Counted from the stretch's first letter, positions 26,141-34,638 are shown. The stretch: 64,000 nt of DNA from Streptomyces sp. NBC_00178 (GCF_036206005.1 NZ_CP108143.1:6725501-6789500), one strand, 5' to 3'. Program-made: numbers and translations. Notes: generated from the letters alone by a model not told the origin.

Positions 26141-26713
26141 TCAGCTCAGCGGGCGGCCGCACCGCAGGTTCCACCGTCCCGACCGCCCGCTCAGCTCCGT
26201 GAGGCTCAAGGGGGCGACGTCGAGCCGCCAGAAGGCTTCCGCAGGCAGTTTCAGGGCGTGGACGAGTGCGGCCCGTACGACCGCCGGCTCGACCACGGCA
26301 AGCAGCCGTCCGCCGGTGCCTTCCATGGACTCCAGTGCTCTGCCGGCCCGGGTGACCAGAGCCAGCAGGGACTCGCCGCCGTGAGGCGCCGCCGAGGGGT
26401 CGGTCAGCCAGGCGGACACGGCGTCCTGCTCCTCCGCGCCGACGTCGTCCAGGCGCCGGCCGCGCCAGCGCCCCATGTCCCAGTCGGCGAGGACCGGTTC
26501 GGCGCGGGCGTCCAGCCCGAGGGCCTCGGCCGTCCCGCGGCACCGCTGGGACGGCCCGCGCACCTGCCGGTCCGTGCCGGGTACCCCGCCGGCGGCCGCG
26601 ACGGCCGCCGCCCTGCGCGCCCCCGCCGCGTCCAGAGGGGCGTCGCCCTCGAACCGGGCCTCACGCGAAGCGGCGTTGACCGCAGGTGAGATCAACATCA
26701 CCCGTACCGGCAT
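26141..26713 (-). CDS. Histidine-phosphatase-fold protein lacking the catalytic histidines
   Basis: 190 residues with the phosphoglycerate-mutase fold pattern: GPSQRCRGTAEALGL (normally SPLxRAxxTAE), the middle region DWDMGRWRGR and GGESLLALVTRAGRAL. The usual N-terminal RHG is replaced by VMLISPAVNAASREA, and the second catalytic His region reads VVEPAVVRAAL where active enzymes have THGG. Both catalytic histidines thus seem absent, which suggests a pseudoenzyme or binding protein. It diverges from cbtBA, a setting in which I have the impression such proteins recur, so a cobalt or cobalamin role is plausible. ATG 26713. Confidence 0.8.
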   Translation of the reverse strand: MPVRVMLISPAVNAASREARFEGDAPLDAAGARRAAAVAAAGGVPGTDRQVRGPSQRCRGTAEALGLDARAEPVLADWDMGRWRGRRLDDVGAEEQDAVSAWLTDPSAAPHGGESLLALVTRAGRALESMEGTGGRLLAVVEPAVVRAALVHALKLPAEAFWRLDVAPLSLTELSGRSGRWNLRCGRPLS

Positions 26714-26837
26714 TCTCCGACTCCACCTCCCGCACGGCGGGCCCGCCCCGCAGTCGCCCCATGGGAACACAGCGGCCCGGCGGGACGACAAGCTCCCCCT
26801 GCGCCATGGCGGTGGCCGAACGGCAGGCGGTATGGTC

Positions 26838-26950
26838 TCGGCAACCATGACGAAGGTGTGACGGAAGCCCGGTGAGAATCCGGCACGGTCGCGCCACTGT
26901 GTACCCGCCCCGCGGCGGGAAGTCAGACCCGGCACCTCGTCAACGGCACC
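26838..26950 (+). promoter_or_regulatory. Cobalamin riboswitch upstream of cbtBA
   Basis: In order: GGTGTGACGGAAGCCCGGTG, AGAATCCGGCACGGTCGC, the B12 box GCCACTGTG, then GGGAAGTCAGACCCGGCACC. The element ends about 40 bases before the CbtB ATG. B12 riboswitches before CbtA/CbtB cobalt transporters are well known, and ligand binding reduces cobalt uptake gene expression. Confidence 0.9.
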
Positions 26951-26986
26951 ACGACAGGGACGCGTGTTCCCACAGGAGGTTCTGCC

Positions 26987-27202
26987 ATGGCACACTCTGC
27001 CGCCCCCACCACCGTCGCACCGGTCATCGCGCCCATATCGCTCAAGGCCCTCGCGCCCTGGGCGGTCTTCTTCGGCATCCTGATGCTCGTGCTCCTCTAC
27101 TTCGTCGGCGCGGAGCAGGGCGCCACGGCGCTCATCTCGGGCGAAGGCGTGCACGAATGGGTGCACGACGGCCGTCACCTGCTCGGTTTCCCCTGCCACT
27201 GA
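26987..27202 (+). CDS. cbtB: Cobalt transporter subunit CbtB
   Basis: 71 residues with a single transmembrane helix (about 25-45, WAVFFGILMLVLLYFVG) and a His-rich C-terminus HEWVHDGRHLLGFPCH that fits metal binding. Such tiny proteins partner CbtA in cobalt import. ATG 26987 follows AGGAGG. Its leader is a B12 riboswitch, and cbtA begins 26 bases after its stop. Confidence 0.93.
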   Translation: MAHSAAPTTVAPVIAPISLKALAPWAVFFGILMLVLLYFVGAEQGATALISGEGVHEWVHDGRHLLGFPCH

Positions 27203-27228
27203 GGGGCGGGAAAGCAGGAGAACGCCTC

Positions 27229-27999
27229 ATGAACTCCGTATCGGTCCGAGCCCTGCTCGTCCGCGGCATGCTGGCCGGCCTCGCGGCCGGCGTACTCGCC
27301 CTGGCTGTGGCCTACTTCCTCGGCGAGTCCCGGGTGGACGCCGCCATCGCGCTGGAGGAGGCCCACGCCCACAGCCATGAGCACGGCGGCGAGGAACTCG
27401 TCAGCCGCACCATGCAGGCCACCGGTGGACTCGCCACCGGCGTCCTGGTGTTCGGCGTCGCCGCCGGCGGGATCGCCGCACTCGTCTTCTGTTACGCACT
27501 GGGCCGCATCGGCGCCTTCGGCCCCAGGGCCACCGCCGCGCTGGTCGCGGGGGCGGCGCTGCTGACGGTGTACGTCGTGCCGTTCCTGAAGTATCCGGCG
27601 AACCCGCCCGCCGTCGGCAACCCCGACACCATCGGGCAGCGAACCGGCCTCTTCTTCCTGATGGTCGCGCTCAGTGTGCTGCTGGCCGTCGCCGCCGTCA
27701 TCACGGGCAAGCGGCTCGCGCCGCGGCTCGGCGCCTGGAACGCGACGATCGCCGCTGCCGGGGGCTACGTCGTCCTGGTCGGGCTCGCCTACGCCTTCCT
27801 GCCCTCGTTCAACGAGGTGGGGGCCGACTTCCCGGCCACCCTCCTCTGGGAGTTCAGGTTGTCCACGCTCGCCGTCCAGGCGACCCTCTGGACCGCGTTC
27901 GGCCTGATCTTCGGGGTGCTCACGGAACGGCTGCTCCTGCCGCGCACCGGCTCGGCGGCCGCCTCCGCGCCGACGGCCACGGTGGGGGCCGTGAACTGA
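27229..27999 (+). CDS. cbtA: Cobalt transporter subunit CbtA
   Basis: 256 residues with about five to six membrane helices. A His-rich segment EEAHAHSHEHGGEE follows the first helix and suits capture of Co(II). Other conserved parts are FLKYPANPPAVGNPDTIGQR and FNEVGADFPATLLWEFR. ATG 27229 follows AGCAGGAG. It forms an operon with cbtB under the B12 riboswitch and ends before a strong terminator. Confidence 0.93.
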   Translation: MNSVSVRALLVRGMLAGLAAGVLALAVAYFLGESRVDAAIALEEAHAHSHEHGGEELVSRTMQATGGLATGVLVFGVAAGGIAALVFCYALGRIGAFGPRATAALVAGAALLTVYVVPFLKYPANPPAVGNPDTIGQRTGLFFLMVALSVLLAVAAVITGKRLAPRLGAWNATIAAAGGYVVLVGLAYAFLPSFNEVGADFPATLLWEFRLSTLAVQATLWTAFGLIFGVLTERLLLPRTGSAAASAPTATVGAVN

Positions 28000-28025
28000 C
28001 CTCCACGCCCCACGGAACGATCGAC

Positions 28026-28054
28026 GGAACCCGCCGGAACCCCCGGCGGGTTCC
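28026..28054 (+). terminator. Terminator of the cbtBA operon
   Basis: Perfect 10-bp stem GGAACCCGCC / GGCGGGTTCC around a nine-base loop, 27 bases after the cbtA stop. Confidence 0.85.
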
Positions 28055-28132
28055 GGCGTTCCGGGGTGTCTTCGCCCCGGCGACGTTCAGCGCTGCCGGG
28101 AACGGCCGCCGGGCGGGCGGCCCTCACGTCCT

Positions 28133-28657
28133 TCACTCCGACGGCCGAGGTGACGGGGTGTCACGCCAGTCGACGCGGTAGTGCCTCAACCGGTCGTCCA
28201 CGGCCACCAGTCGCATGCCCGCCGATGTCATCACGCGGTGGGAGGCGACGTTGTCGAGATCGGCGTCGCCCTTCACGGACGACACCCCTCGCGACCGCGC
28301 GAAGGACAGCAGTGCGCCGAGCGCCTCGGCCGCGTAACCGACGCCCCGCGCCGAGGCGATGAGGCCGTATCCGATCGTGAGCCGCCCCTCGGAGTCCGGT
28401 GCGCCGTGGAAACCCGCGCCGCCGATCGCCAGACCGTCCGTGCGCCGGCGTATCTCGAACGCGCCGAAGGGGCCGGGGTCGCCGACGTTCGCGCAGGTCC
28501 GGAGGAACCGGCCCGCCGCCCTCCTGTCGCCGTCATCGGGATATCCGGGTGCCCAGTGTGCCGCCGGCGGGCCCCCCGGCCCGCTCGCGGCTATCGCCGC
28601 GGCTTCCGCCGCGTTCAGGGGGTGCAGCGCGAGCCGGGTGGTCATGAGGGATTCCAT
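28133..28657 (-). CDS. GNAT-family N-acetyltransferase
   Basis: 174 residues resembling RimJ/RimL-type GNATs: LALHPLNAAEAAAI at the start, GYGLIASARGVGYAAEALGALLSFA as the acetyl-CoA site (RGVGYA), and DNVASHRVMTSAGM with the family Asn/Ser. ATG 28657 or the internal ATG 28645 could start it. The substrate is unknown. Confidence 0.88.
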   Translation of the reverse strand: MESLMTTRLALHPLNAAEAAAIAASGPGGPPAAHWAPGYPDDGDRRAAGRFLRTCANVGDPGPFGAFEIRRRTDGLAIGGAGFHGAPDSEGRLTIGYGLIASARGVGYAAEALGALLSFARSRGVSSVKGDADLDNVASHRVMTSAGMRLVAVDDRLRHYRVDWRDTPSPRPSE

Positions 28658-28746
28658 CCGGCCTGGGTATCACCGCCGGTCCGCCGCGCGCACCTCGATT
28701 TAGTCCCCGTCACGGGTGGCGGGAAGGGCGGTGCACAAGAAATCGG

Positions 28747-28777
28747 TAGCGTTGATACCGTAAAAATGTTAGCGTTG
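28747..28777 (+). promoter_or_regulatory. Direct repeats in the AT-rich SDR promoter
   Basis: TAGCGTTG occurs at 28747-28754 and 28770-28777, 23 bases apart (about two helical turns). The first copy is inside CGGTA-N7-TACCG, an inverted repeat. The TTGATA core recurs at 29721 before the TetR gene. These are good candidate operators for that TetR protein. Confidence 0.55.
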
Positions 28778-28862
28778 TTTTCCTCGCCATCGGGACCTTG
28801 CCGGCCCCTGGCGTCGTGGCCCGCCGTGCCGGCGGTATCCGTCTCTTCCCGAGGAGTACGTC

Positions 28863-29612
28863 ATGACCGAGCAGAGCCCCGTCCCCGCGCGCAGGGTCGC
28901 TGTTGTCACCGGTGGGTCGCGGGGGATCGGCCGTGAGAGCGCCGAGAGGCTGGCGGCGGACGGGCTCGCGGTCGTCGTCGGCTATGCCGGACACGAGGCC
29001 GAGGCGCAGGCGGCGGTCGAGGCGGTGGTCGCGTCGGGCGGGCGGGCCATCGCGCACAGGGCGGATGTCGCCGACGAGGTAGCCGTGGCCGCGCTCTTCG
29101 ATGCCGCCGAGGAAACCTTCGGGGGAGTGGACGTCGTCGTGCACGCGGCGGGTGTGATGTCCCTCGCCCCTCTGGCCGACTTCGACCTGGACGTCCTCGA
29201 CCAGATGCACCGCACCAACATCCGCGGCACCTTCGTCGTCGGCCAGCAGGCCGCGCGCCGGCTGCGTGAAGGTGGAGCGCTCATCAACTTCTCCAGTTCC
29301 GTGCTGGCGCTGGCCCTGCCGGGATACAGCGGTTACGCCGCGTCCAAGGGTGCGGTGGAGGCGATCACGCTGATACTCGCCCGCGAACTGCGGGGCCGGG
29401 ACGTCACCGTCAACGCCGTGGCTCCCGGACCCACGGCCACGGCCCTCTTCCTGGACGGCAAGGGCGACGAGGCGATCGCCAGGATGGCCGCGCAGCCGCC
29501 GCTGGAGCGGCTCGGCGTGCCGGAGGACATAGCGGAGGTGGTCTCCTTCCTGGCCGGCCCCGCCCGCTGGATCAACGGACAGGTGCTCCGCGCCAACGGC
29601 GGCATCGCCTGA
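28863..29612 (+). CDS. SDR-family oxidoreductase (FabG-like)
   Basis: 249 residues. The cofactor motif is VVTGGSRGIGRESA, the NAG-equivalent VVHAAGVMS, and the catalytic Ser and Tyr-x-x-x-Lys lie in INFSSSVLALALPGYSGYAASK. The C-terminal VVSFLAGPARWINGQVLRANG is typical of classical SDRs. NADP(H) use is suggested by the Gly-Ser-Arg turn. ATG 28863 follows CCGAGGAG. It is probably controlled by the downstream TetR regulator. Confidence 0.93.
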   Translation: MTEQSPVPARRVAVVTGGSRGIGRESAERLAADGLAVVVGYAGHEAEAQAAVEAVVASGGRAIAHRADVADEVAVAALFDAAEETFGGVDVVVHAAGVMSLAPLADFDLDVLDQMHRTNIRGTFVVGQQAARRLREGGALINFSSSVLALALPGYSGYAASKGAVEAITLILARELRGRDVTVNAVAPGPTATALFLDGKGDEAIARMAAQPPLERLGVPEDIAEVVSFLAGPARWINGQVLRANGGIA

Positions 29613-29737
29613 CGGCCGGCAGGCCGAGCCGGTGATCGACAGCCCGACCGGGCCGCGCCGTGGCCGCGGAGGGAGCGGAGGTCCACCGTGTGCCGTCGCC
29701 CCGCTCTGACCGGCCGGTGCTTGATAGCGTCCCTCCG

Positions 29738-30442
29738 GTGAGTACACGAGCACGCATCCTCGAAGTCGCGGCCGGGCTGGTCGCGGAGTCCCCGGACGGG
29801 GACATCTCCACGCGGGCCGTGTGCGAGGGAGCCCAGGTCGGGGCTCCCGCTCTCTACCGGCACTTCGGGGACAAGGCCGGACTCCTCTCGGCCGTCGTCG
29901 ACCATGGGTTCGACGCGTATCTGGCGACCAAGCGGGAGCGGGGCGACAGCGGGGACCCCATCGAGGACCTGCGTAGCGGCTGGGACGGTCACATCGACTT
30001 CGCCCGGCAGAACCCCAACCTGTACCGCCTGATGAACTCTCCCGCGATGCGGACACCCCCGGCGTCCGCGATCGAGGCCCATCGCATCCTCACCCGGGAC
30101 CTGGAGCGCGCCGCGGAGCAGGGGAAGCTGCGCGTCGCCCCCGAGGCCGCGGCCCAGATGATCATGTCCGCCACCACCGGAGTGGCGCTGATGCTGGTGG
30201 CCCGCCCGGCGACCTTCCCGGACGCGGCCACTTCGGACCGTGTGCGGGACGCCGTGCACGCCGCCGTCTTCACGGCGGACGTGCGGGCGGTCGAACCCGC
30301 GGACGCGGAGGTCCCGTCCGTCGCGGCCCAGCTCTCCGCGCTGCTGCGGCGCTCTCAGGGGTCCGGTCTCAGCACTGCCGAATCGGCGCTCATGAAGGAA
30401 TGGCTCGACCGCGTGTCGAGCGGCGGGACCGAGCGCGACTGA
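29738..30442 (+). CDS. TetR-family transcriptional regulator
   Basis: 234 residues. The N-terminal helix-turn-helix reads STRARILEVAAGLVAESPDG, then ISTRAVCEGAQVGAPALYRHFGDKAGLL. The rest is an all-helical ligand domain. GTG 29738 is chosen because the HTH would otherwise be preceded by a low-complexity extension. It follows an SDR gene in the same direction; both have a TTGATA element upstream, so it likely represses the SDR and itself. Confidence 0.9.
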   Translation: MSTRARILEVAAGLVAESPDGDISTRAVCEGAQVGAPALYRHFGDKAGLLSAVVDHGFDAYLATKRERGDSGDPIEDLRSGWDGHIDFARQNPNLYRLMNSPAMRTPPASAIEAHRILTRDLERAAEQGKLRVAPEAAAQMIMSATTGVALMLVARPATFPDAATSDRVRDAVHAAVFTADVRAVEPADAEVPSVAAQLSALLRRSQGSGLSTAESALMKEWLDRVSSGGTERD

Positions 30443-30485
30443 GGGGCGGGGTCCGCGCACCTTCGACGCGTGCCCCGCCCCTCAG
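30439..30485 (+). terminator. Terminator overlapping the TetR stop codon
   Basis: Perfect 13-bp stem CTGAGGGGCGGGG / CCCCGCCCCTCAG; the TetR stop codon lies inside the left arm. Confidence 0.85.
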
Positions 30486-30539
30486 CGGCCGTTTGCTCCT
30501 TCACCCGCCCCGGGACTGTCGGGCGGCGGGCGGGCTCGC

Positions 30540-30887
30540 TCAGGCCTCCTCGAAGTCCCCCGCCATCGCCCGCGCCATCCGCAGGTGCGGCGCGGCCTCC
30601 GCCGGGCGGCCCTGGCGCTCGAGCGTGCGCCCGAGCATCAGGAGGGCGTAGTCCTCCACGGGGTTGCGCTTCAGCACCTCGCGCAGCTCCGTCTCGGCCT
30701 TGGTGAGCCGGGCGGAGTGGTAGTAGGCGCGGGCCAGCAGCAGGCGCGGCGCGACCTGCTCCGGAGCCTCCTGGACCAGCCCGCCGAGGATCCGTGCGGC
30801 CGTCAGGTATTCCTTCGCTTCGAAGAACATCTGCGCACGGTCCCAGCGCTCGGCCGGTGTGCCGAACTCGTAGTAGGTCTCGTCCAC
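30540..30887 (-). CDS. Small tetratricopeptide-repeat protein
   Basis: 115 residues made of about three TPR units (AEYLTAARILGGL-like, PRLLLARAYYHSARLTKAE, DYALLMLGRTLERQGRPAEA). It is probably a cytosolic protein-protein adaptor. GTG 30887 follows GAGGAGGAG. It diverges from the second pirin gene across an AT-rich 121-base gap. The partner is unknown. Confidence 0.88.
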   Translation of the reverse strand: MDETYYEFGTPAERWDRAQMFFEAKEYLTAARILGGLVQEAPEQVAPRLLLARAYYHSARLTKAETELREVLKRNPVEDYALLMLGRTLERQGRPAEAAPHLRMARAMAGDFEEA

Positions 30888-30936
30888 TTCTCCTCCTCGG
30901 CCATGGTGTGGTGCATCGTGCTCAACACCCGAAGGT

Positions 30937-30960
30937 AGTTTAATATTCCACTAAATATTC
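30937..30960. promoter_or_regulatory. AT-rich divergent promoter (TPR/pirin 2)
   Basis: TAGTTTAATATTCCACTAAA and a following TATTC form an AT island of about 24 bases in otherwise GC-rich DNA, with near-repeats TAATATTC and TAAATATTC. It probably holds the -10 boxes of both divergent genes and perhaps an operator. Confidence 0.4.
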
Positions 30961-31008
30961 GGCGTGGGACCGGCGCCCCCACGCCTCCGTGGCCATAGGT
31001 TGTGCGCC

Positions 31009-31974
31009 ATGAGCAATCTGGATCGTCAGGCACCCCTCTCCGTCTGCGGAGGACGGGGGTTCGTCGTGGCCGAACCCGTGCGTGAACTCCTCAGCCCGCG
31101 CCGCGTGCAGCTCGGGGAGTCCACGGAGGTACGCAGGCTGCTGCCCAACCTCGGCCGCCGCATGGTCGGGGCCTGGGCCTTCGTGGACCACTACGGGCCG
31201 GACGACATCGCCGACGAGTCCGGAATGCAGGTGCCCCCGCACCCCCACATGGGACTGCAGACGGTCAGCTGGCTGCACGAGGGCGAGGTCCTGCACCGTG
31301 ACAGTCTGGGAAGCCTGCGGACCATCCGCCCGCGTGAGCTGGGCCTGATGACCTCGGGCAGGGCGATCAGCCACTCCGAGGAGAGCCCGAGATCCCACGC
31401 CAGGTACCTGCACGGAGCCCAGCTCTGGGTGGCTCTCCCCGACGCGCACCGGCACGTCGAGCCGCACTTCCAGCACCACACCGGCCTGCCCACCGTCACG
31501 GCGCCGGGCCTCACCGCGACCGTGATCCTGGGCGAACTCGACGGGACGGCCTCGCCCGGCACCGCGTACACCCCGATCGTGGGAGCCGACCTCGCGCTGG
31601 ACGCGGGCGCCGAGACCCGGCTGCCGCTGGATCCGGATTTCGAGTACGCGGTGCTGTCCATGTCGGGGGAGGCCGAGGTGGACGGCGTGCCGGTGCTCCC
31701 CGGGTCGATGCTCTACCTCGGCTGCGGCCGCACCCAACTGCCGCTTCGCGCCGCCTCGGACGCCGGACTGATGCTGCTGGGCGGCGAGCCGTTCGAGGAG
31801 GAGATCGTCATGTGGTGGAACTTCGTCGGACGGTCCCACGGGGAGATCGAGGCCGCCCGCCTGGACTGGATGGAGGGCTCCCGCTTCGGTGAGGTGCTGG
31901 GCTACGACGGCGGAAGCCTGCCCGCTCCGGCTCTGCCCCCGGGCGCGCTGAAGCCCCGGGGCAGGGTGCGCTGA
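31009..31974 (+). CDS. Pirin family protein (copy 2)
   Basis: 321 residues with the same two-cupin plan as copy 1: metal site in PPHPHMGLQTVSWLHEGE, HRDSLGSL and TSGRAISHSEES, and the C-terminal EEIVMWWNFVGRSHGEIEAA. In copy 2 the motif TGGHGISHTE is TSGRAISHSE, so one position near the metal site differs (His to Ala in HGI/RAI). ATG 31009 is used; an upstream in-frame ATG at 30964 lies in the promoter region. It diverges from a TPR gene. Confidence 0.92.
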   Translation: MSNLDRQAPLSVCGGRGFVVAEPVRELLSPRRVQLGESTEVRRLLPNLGRRMVGAWAFVDHYGPDDIADESGMQVPPHPHMGLQTVSWLHEGEVLHRDSLGSLRTIRPRELGLMTSGRAISHSEESPRSHARYLHGAQLWVALPDAHRHVEPHFQHHTGLPTVTAPGLTATVILGELDGTASPGTAYTPIVGADLALDAGAETRLPLDPDFEYAVLSMSGEAEVDGVPVLPGSMLYLGCGRTQLPLRAASDAGLMLLGGEPFEEEIVMWWNFVGRSHGEIEAARLDWMEGSRFGEVLGYDGGSLPAPALPPGALKPRGRVR

Positions 31975-32013
31975 GCGTACGTCGCCCCGGCCCCGCAGGC
32001 ATCCGGCCCTCGG

Positions 32014-32481
32014 TCACGCCGGCCGGGTGCCGGACGAGGAGGGGCCCAGATTCTCCTGGAGTGCGGCCGGAAGCTGCTCGGCCACCTCGTCCCCCAGCCG
32101 CTCGAACTCCTTCTTCAGCAGGGGTGTCGCCAGTCGTGCGATCCCGTGGAATTCGACGGCGGCACGATAGGTGATCCGGGTGCCGCCGGAGTCCGGTTCG
32201 AAGTGCAGGTCGTCCGTCGACGTCGCCGTCCTGTTGCGCCCGACGAACGTGAGCCGGTCGTCGTCCATCCGCGTCAGTTCGTAGCGGAGCTCGGTGCGGC
32301 GTCCGCGGAACGACGATTCGTTCAGCCACGTGGTGCCCACCGCCACCGGGGCACCTGCATCGACCCGCCGACAGCTGATCGTGCCCGGATCCCACTGTTC
32401 GGTGTGGGAGAAGTCGGCCAGGTAGGCCACGATCTCGTCGCACGTCCGGTTCGAGTGCATGACGCGTTCGACCTTGATCAC
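32014..32481 (-). CDS. SRPBCC (START-like) family protein
   Basis: 155 residues with a polyketide cyclase/dehydrase fold pattern: an N-terminal strand KVERVMHSNRTCDEIVAYLA, FSHTEQWDPGTISCRR and a C-terminal long helix LKKEFERLGDEVAEQLPAAL. These bind hydrophobic ligands. GTG 32481. There is no polyketide context, so function is open. Confidence 0.85.
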   Translation of the reverse strand: MIKVERVMHSNRTCDEIVAYLADFSHTEQWDPGTISCRRVDAGAPVAVGTTWLNESSFRGRRTELRYELTRMDDDRLTFVGRNRTATSTDDLHFEPDSGGTRITYRAAVEFHGIARLATPLLKKEFERLGDEVAEQLPAALQENLGPSSSGTRPA

Positions 32482-32711
32482 AGCGGCTCCCGGGGGTCAC
32501 ATCGTGCTCCGTGCCCGCGCTGGGCACGAAAGACCTCCTTCCCCGTACGCGGTGATCGGACGCAGGTTCATCCGCTCCGACGAGTGGCGGACGCCCCGCG
32601 CGGTGAGGACCATGAGATGACCACTGCCGGTTCCGTCGCAGCCGCGTCCGCAGGGGAGGCGGTCGAGGGGGCGACCTCGCGCGCAGGCCGGCAGAGTCCC
32701 GAGGAGCGTCG

Positions 32712-33590
32712 ATGGCCGTACTTCCGAATGCGCTGGAGGCGCTGCGCCGACGCGCCGGCGGGCTGCTGTTCGAGCGCGTGGCGGGCCCGGAAGGCCCCCG
32801 TAACCGGGACGCCATCCACCACACGCCGGGCCCGCGCTGGTTCCCGCCGGACAGTCCGGTGCGCCGCGTGCACGGGGACAGCGCGATGTTCGTCGGCGGA
32901 CTGTCCGCACTGCTCCTGCAGTCCCTCCAACCGCAGGCCATGGCTGCCGTGGCCGCCCACTCCGGATTCAGGGGCGACCCCTGGGGGCGGCTCCAGCGCA
33001 CGAGCACCTTTCTCGCCACCACGACGTACGGCACCGCCGACAGCGCACAGGCCGCATGCGAGCGCGTCAGGGCCGTGCACGCGCGCATCCGGGGCGTGAC
33101 CGACGAGGGTGTGCCGTACCGGGCCTCGGACCCTCATCTGCTGGAGTGGGTGCACATCGCGGAGACCCACAGTTTCCTCCAGGCCCACCAGACCTTCGGC
33201 GCCCATCCGCTCACCGACGACGAATGCTCCCGCTACGTGGCCGAGATGGCGCGCATCGCCGAGGCCCTGGGCGTGACGTCGCCGCCCCGGTCGGCAGAGG
33301 CGCTGAGGGCGCGCCTGGAGACGTACCGGGCGGAACTGCGAGGCACGCCGCAAGCGCGTGAGACCACCCGTTACCTGCTGCTGCGGCCGCCGATCCCGGT
33401 CTTCGCGATGCCGTTCTACGGGGCTCTGGCAGCCAACGCGGTCGCCCTCCTGCCCCGGTGGGCGACCGGCGAACTGGGCCTTCCGCGCTGGGGGCCGGGG
33501 GAGCGGTGGGTGCTGCAACCGGTGGGGCGAGCGGCCACCGGCCTGATCGGGTGGGCCATGCGCGGGCCCGAGGACGTGCAACGGGCCTGA
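32712..33590 (+). CDS. MpaB/DUF2236-family oxygenase-like protein
   Basis: 292 residues. Recognisable pieces are RVHGDSAMFVGGLSALLLQ, RTSTFLATTTYG and EWVHIAETHSFLQAHQTFG, in which the family's heme-ligand His is expected. Relatives include latex-clearing protein and fungal MpaB oxygenases. ATG 32712 follows GAGGAGC. The substrate is unknown; most actinobacterial members are uncharacterised. Confidence 0.88.
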   Translation: MAVLPNALEALRRRAGGLLFERVAGPEGPRNRDAIHHTPGPRWFPPDSPVRRVHGDSAMFVGGLSALLLQSLQPQAMAAVAAHSGFRGDPWGRLQRTSTFLATTTYGTADSAQAACERVRAVHARIRGVTDEGVPYRASDPHLLEWVHIAETHSFLQAHQTFGAHPLTDDECSRYVAEMARIAEALGVTSPPRSAEALRARLETYRAELRGTPQARETTRYLLLRPPIPVFAMPFYGALAANAVALLPRWATGELGLPRWGPGERWVLQPVGRAATGLIGWAMRGPEDVQRA

Positions 33591-33691
33591 ACACCCCGCA
33601 ACCGTCCGGCCTCCCCGGTCCCTCCGCACCGGCCGCGAGCGGACTGTACGGCCTGACGTCGAGCGGCGGGGTGAGACGGGGGCGCGCGCGG

Positions 33692-34039
33692 TCACGGGGC
33701 GTGGCCGTCCTCGTCCACGGGGCCCTCCTCGTCCGTGGGGAGCAGGAAGAGTTCGTCCTCGTAGCACCAGGCCCACGTGTCACCGGAACGCAGGGACCGG
33801 GCCAAGGGGTGGCCGGAGGTCCGGGCATGGCCGTAGGCATGCTGACCGGCCGAACTGTCGCTGCATCCCACGTGCCCGCAGGTGAGGCAGTGCAGCAGGC
33901 TCCCGAACGGGGCGCCGGCAGGGCAGTCGTCGCAGGCCGGGGCGGTCTCCGGCTCGGGCAGGTGCTCGTCGGCATCCTCGTGCGCACAGCTCCTGCGGTC
34001 CAGCGCGCCCGCGTCCGGCGCGACTCTCCATGCGGCCAT
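33692..34039 (-). CDS. UBP-type zinc-finger protein
   Basis: 115 residues. Cys and His residues in SCAHEDADEHL, ACDDCPAGAP, LLHCLTCGHVGCSDSSAGQH, YGHARTSGHPLA and WCYEDE reproduce the ZnF-UBP pattern with about three zinc sites. In eukaryotes the domain binds the ubiquitin C-terminus; bacterial stand-alone copies are of unknown role and common in actinomycetes. ATG 34039. Confidence 0.9.
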   Translation of the reverse strand: MAAWRVAPDAGALDRRSCAHEDADEHLPEPETAPACDDCPAGAPFGSLLHCLTCGHVGCSDSSAGQHAYGHARTSGHPLARSLRSGDTWAWCYEDELFLLPTDEEGPVDEDGHAP

Positions 34040-34272
34040 CGGCCCGTTCCTCTCGTCGCTGCGGGGCGTCTGCGAGCGCCCCGGCCGCCGACGCCACGGA
34101 CATGCTGCCCGATCGCGCGGGCGAACGATCGGGGCGGCGTGCAGGGGTCCACCGTTCGAGGGGGCCGGTACCGGTCGACAGCGTGTCAGCGTAGACGGGC
34201 GGGCGGGCCTGCGCAGGGTAGGACGCAGTCCGCCGCCCTCCGTGGGGCGGCACCCACACGTCTGGAGACATC

Positions 34273-34614
34273 ATGTTCAAGCTGGGAAGTGCGGCGGTCC
34301 TCACCGCCGCCGCGGGCGCCCTGGTTCTGGCCGGCCCGGGTGTGGCCAGCGCCGACGCCGGTGCGCAGGGCGTCGCCGTCGGTTCGCCGGGCGTGCTGTC
34401 CGGCAACGTCGTGCAGCTGCCCATCCACATCCCGATCAACGCGTGCGGCAACTCGGTGAACATCATCGGTCTGCTGAACCCGACCGCCGGCAACACGTGC
34501 ATCAACGGTGACTTCGGCGGCGAGAGCTTCGACGAGCACGGCGACGGCAAGGGTGAGCACCACAGCGACGGCAAGGGCGGCCACCACGGCCACTCCGAAG
34601 GCCACGGCGAATAA
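34273..34614 (+). CDS. Short chaplin with a His/Gly-rich C-terminal tail
   Basis: 113 residues. A signal peptide (about 1-28, ending ASA) is followed by one chaplin domain: GSPGVLSGNVVQLPIHIPIN, ACGNSVNIIGLLNP and AGNTCIN with the conserved Cys pair. Chaplins are secreted, assemble into amyloid-like surface films and let aerial hyphae emerge. After the domain, where short chaplins normally stop, come about 35 extra residues rich in His, Gly, Asp and Glu (FDEHGDGKGEHHSDGKGGHH). This tail could bind metal. ATG 34273 follows CTGGAGA. A strong terminator follows. Confidence 0.93.
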   Translation: MFKLGSAAVLTAAAGALVLAGPGVASADAGAQGVAVGSPGVLSGNVVQLPIHIPINACGNSVNIIGLLNPTAGNTCINGDFGGESFDEHGDGKGEHHSDGKGGHHGHSEGHGE

Positions 34615-34638
34615 CTCCTCCTGAGCCGCCCTCACCCC

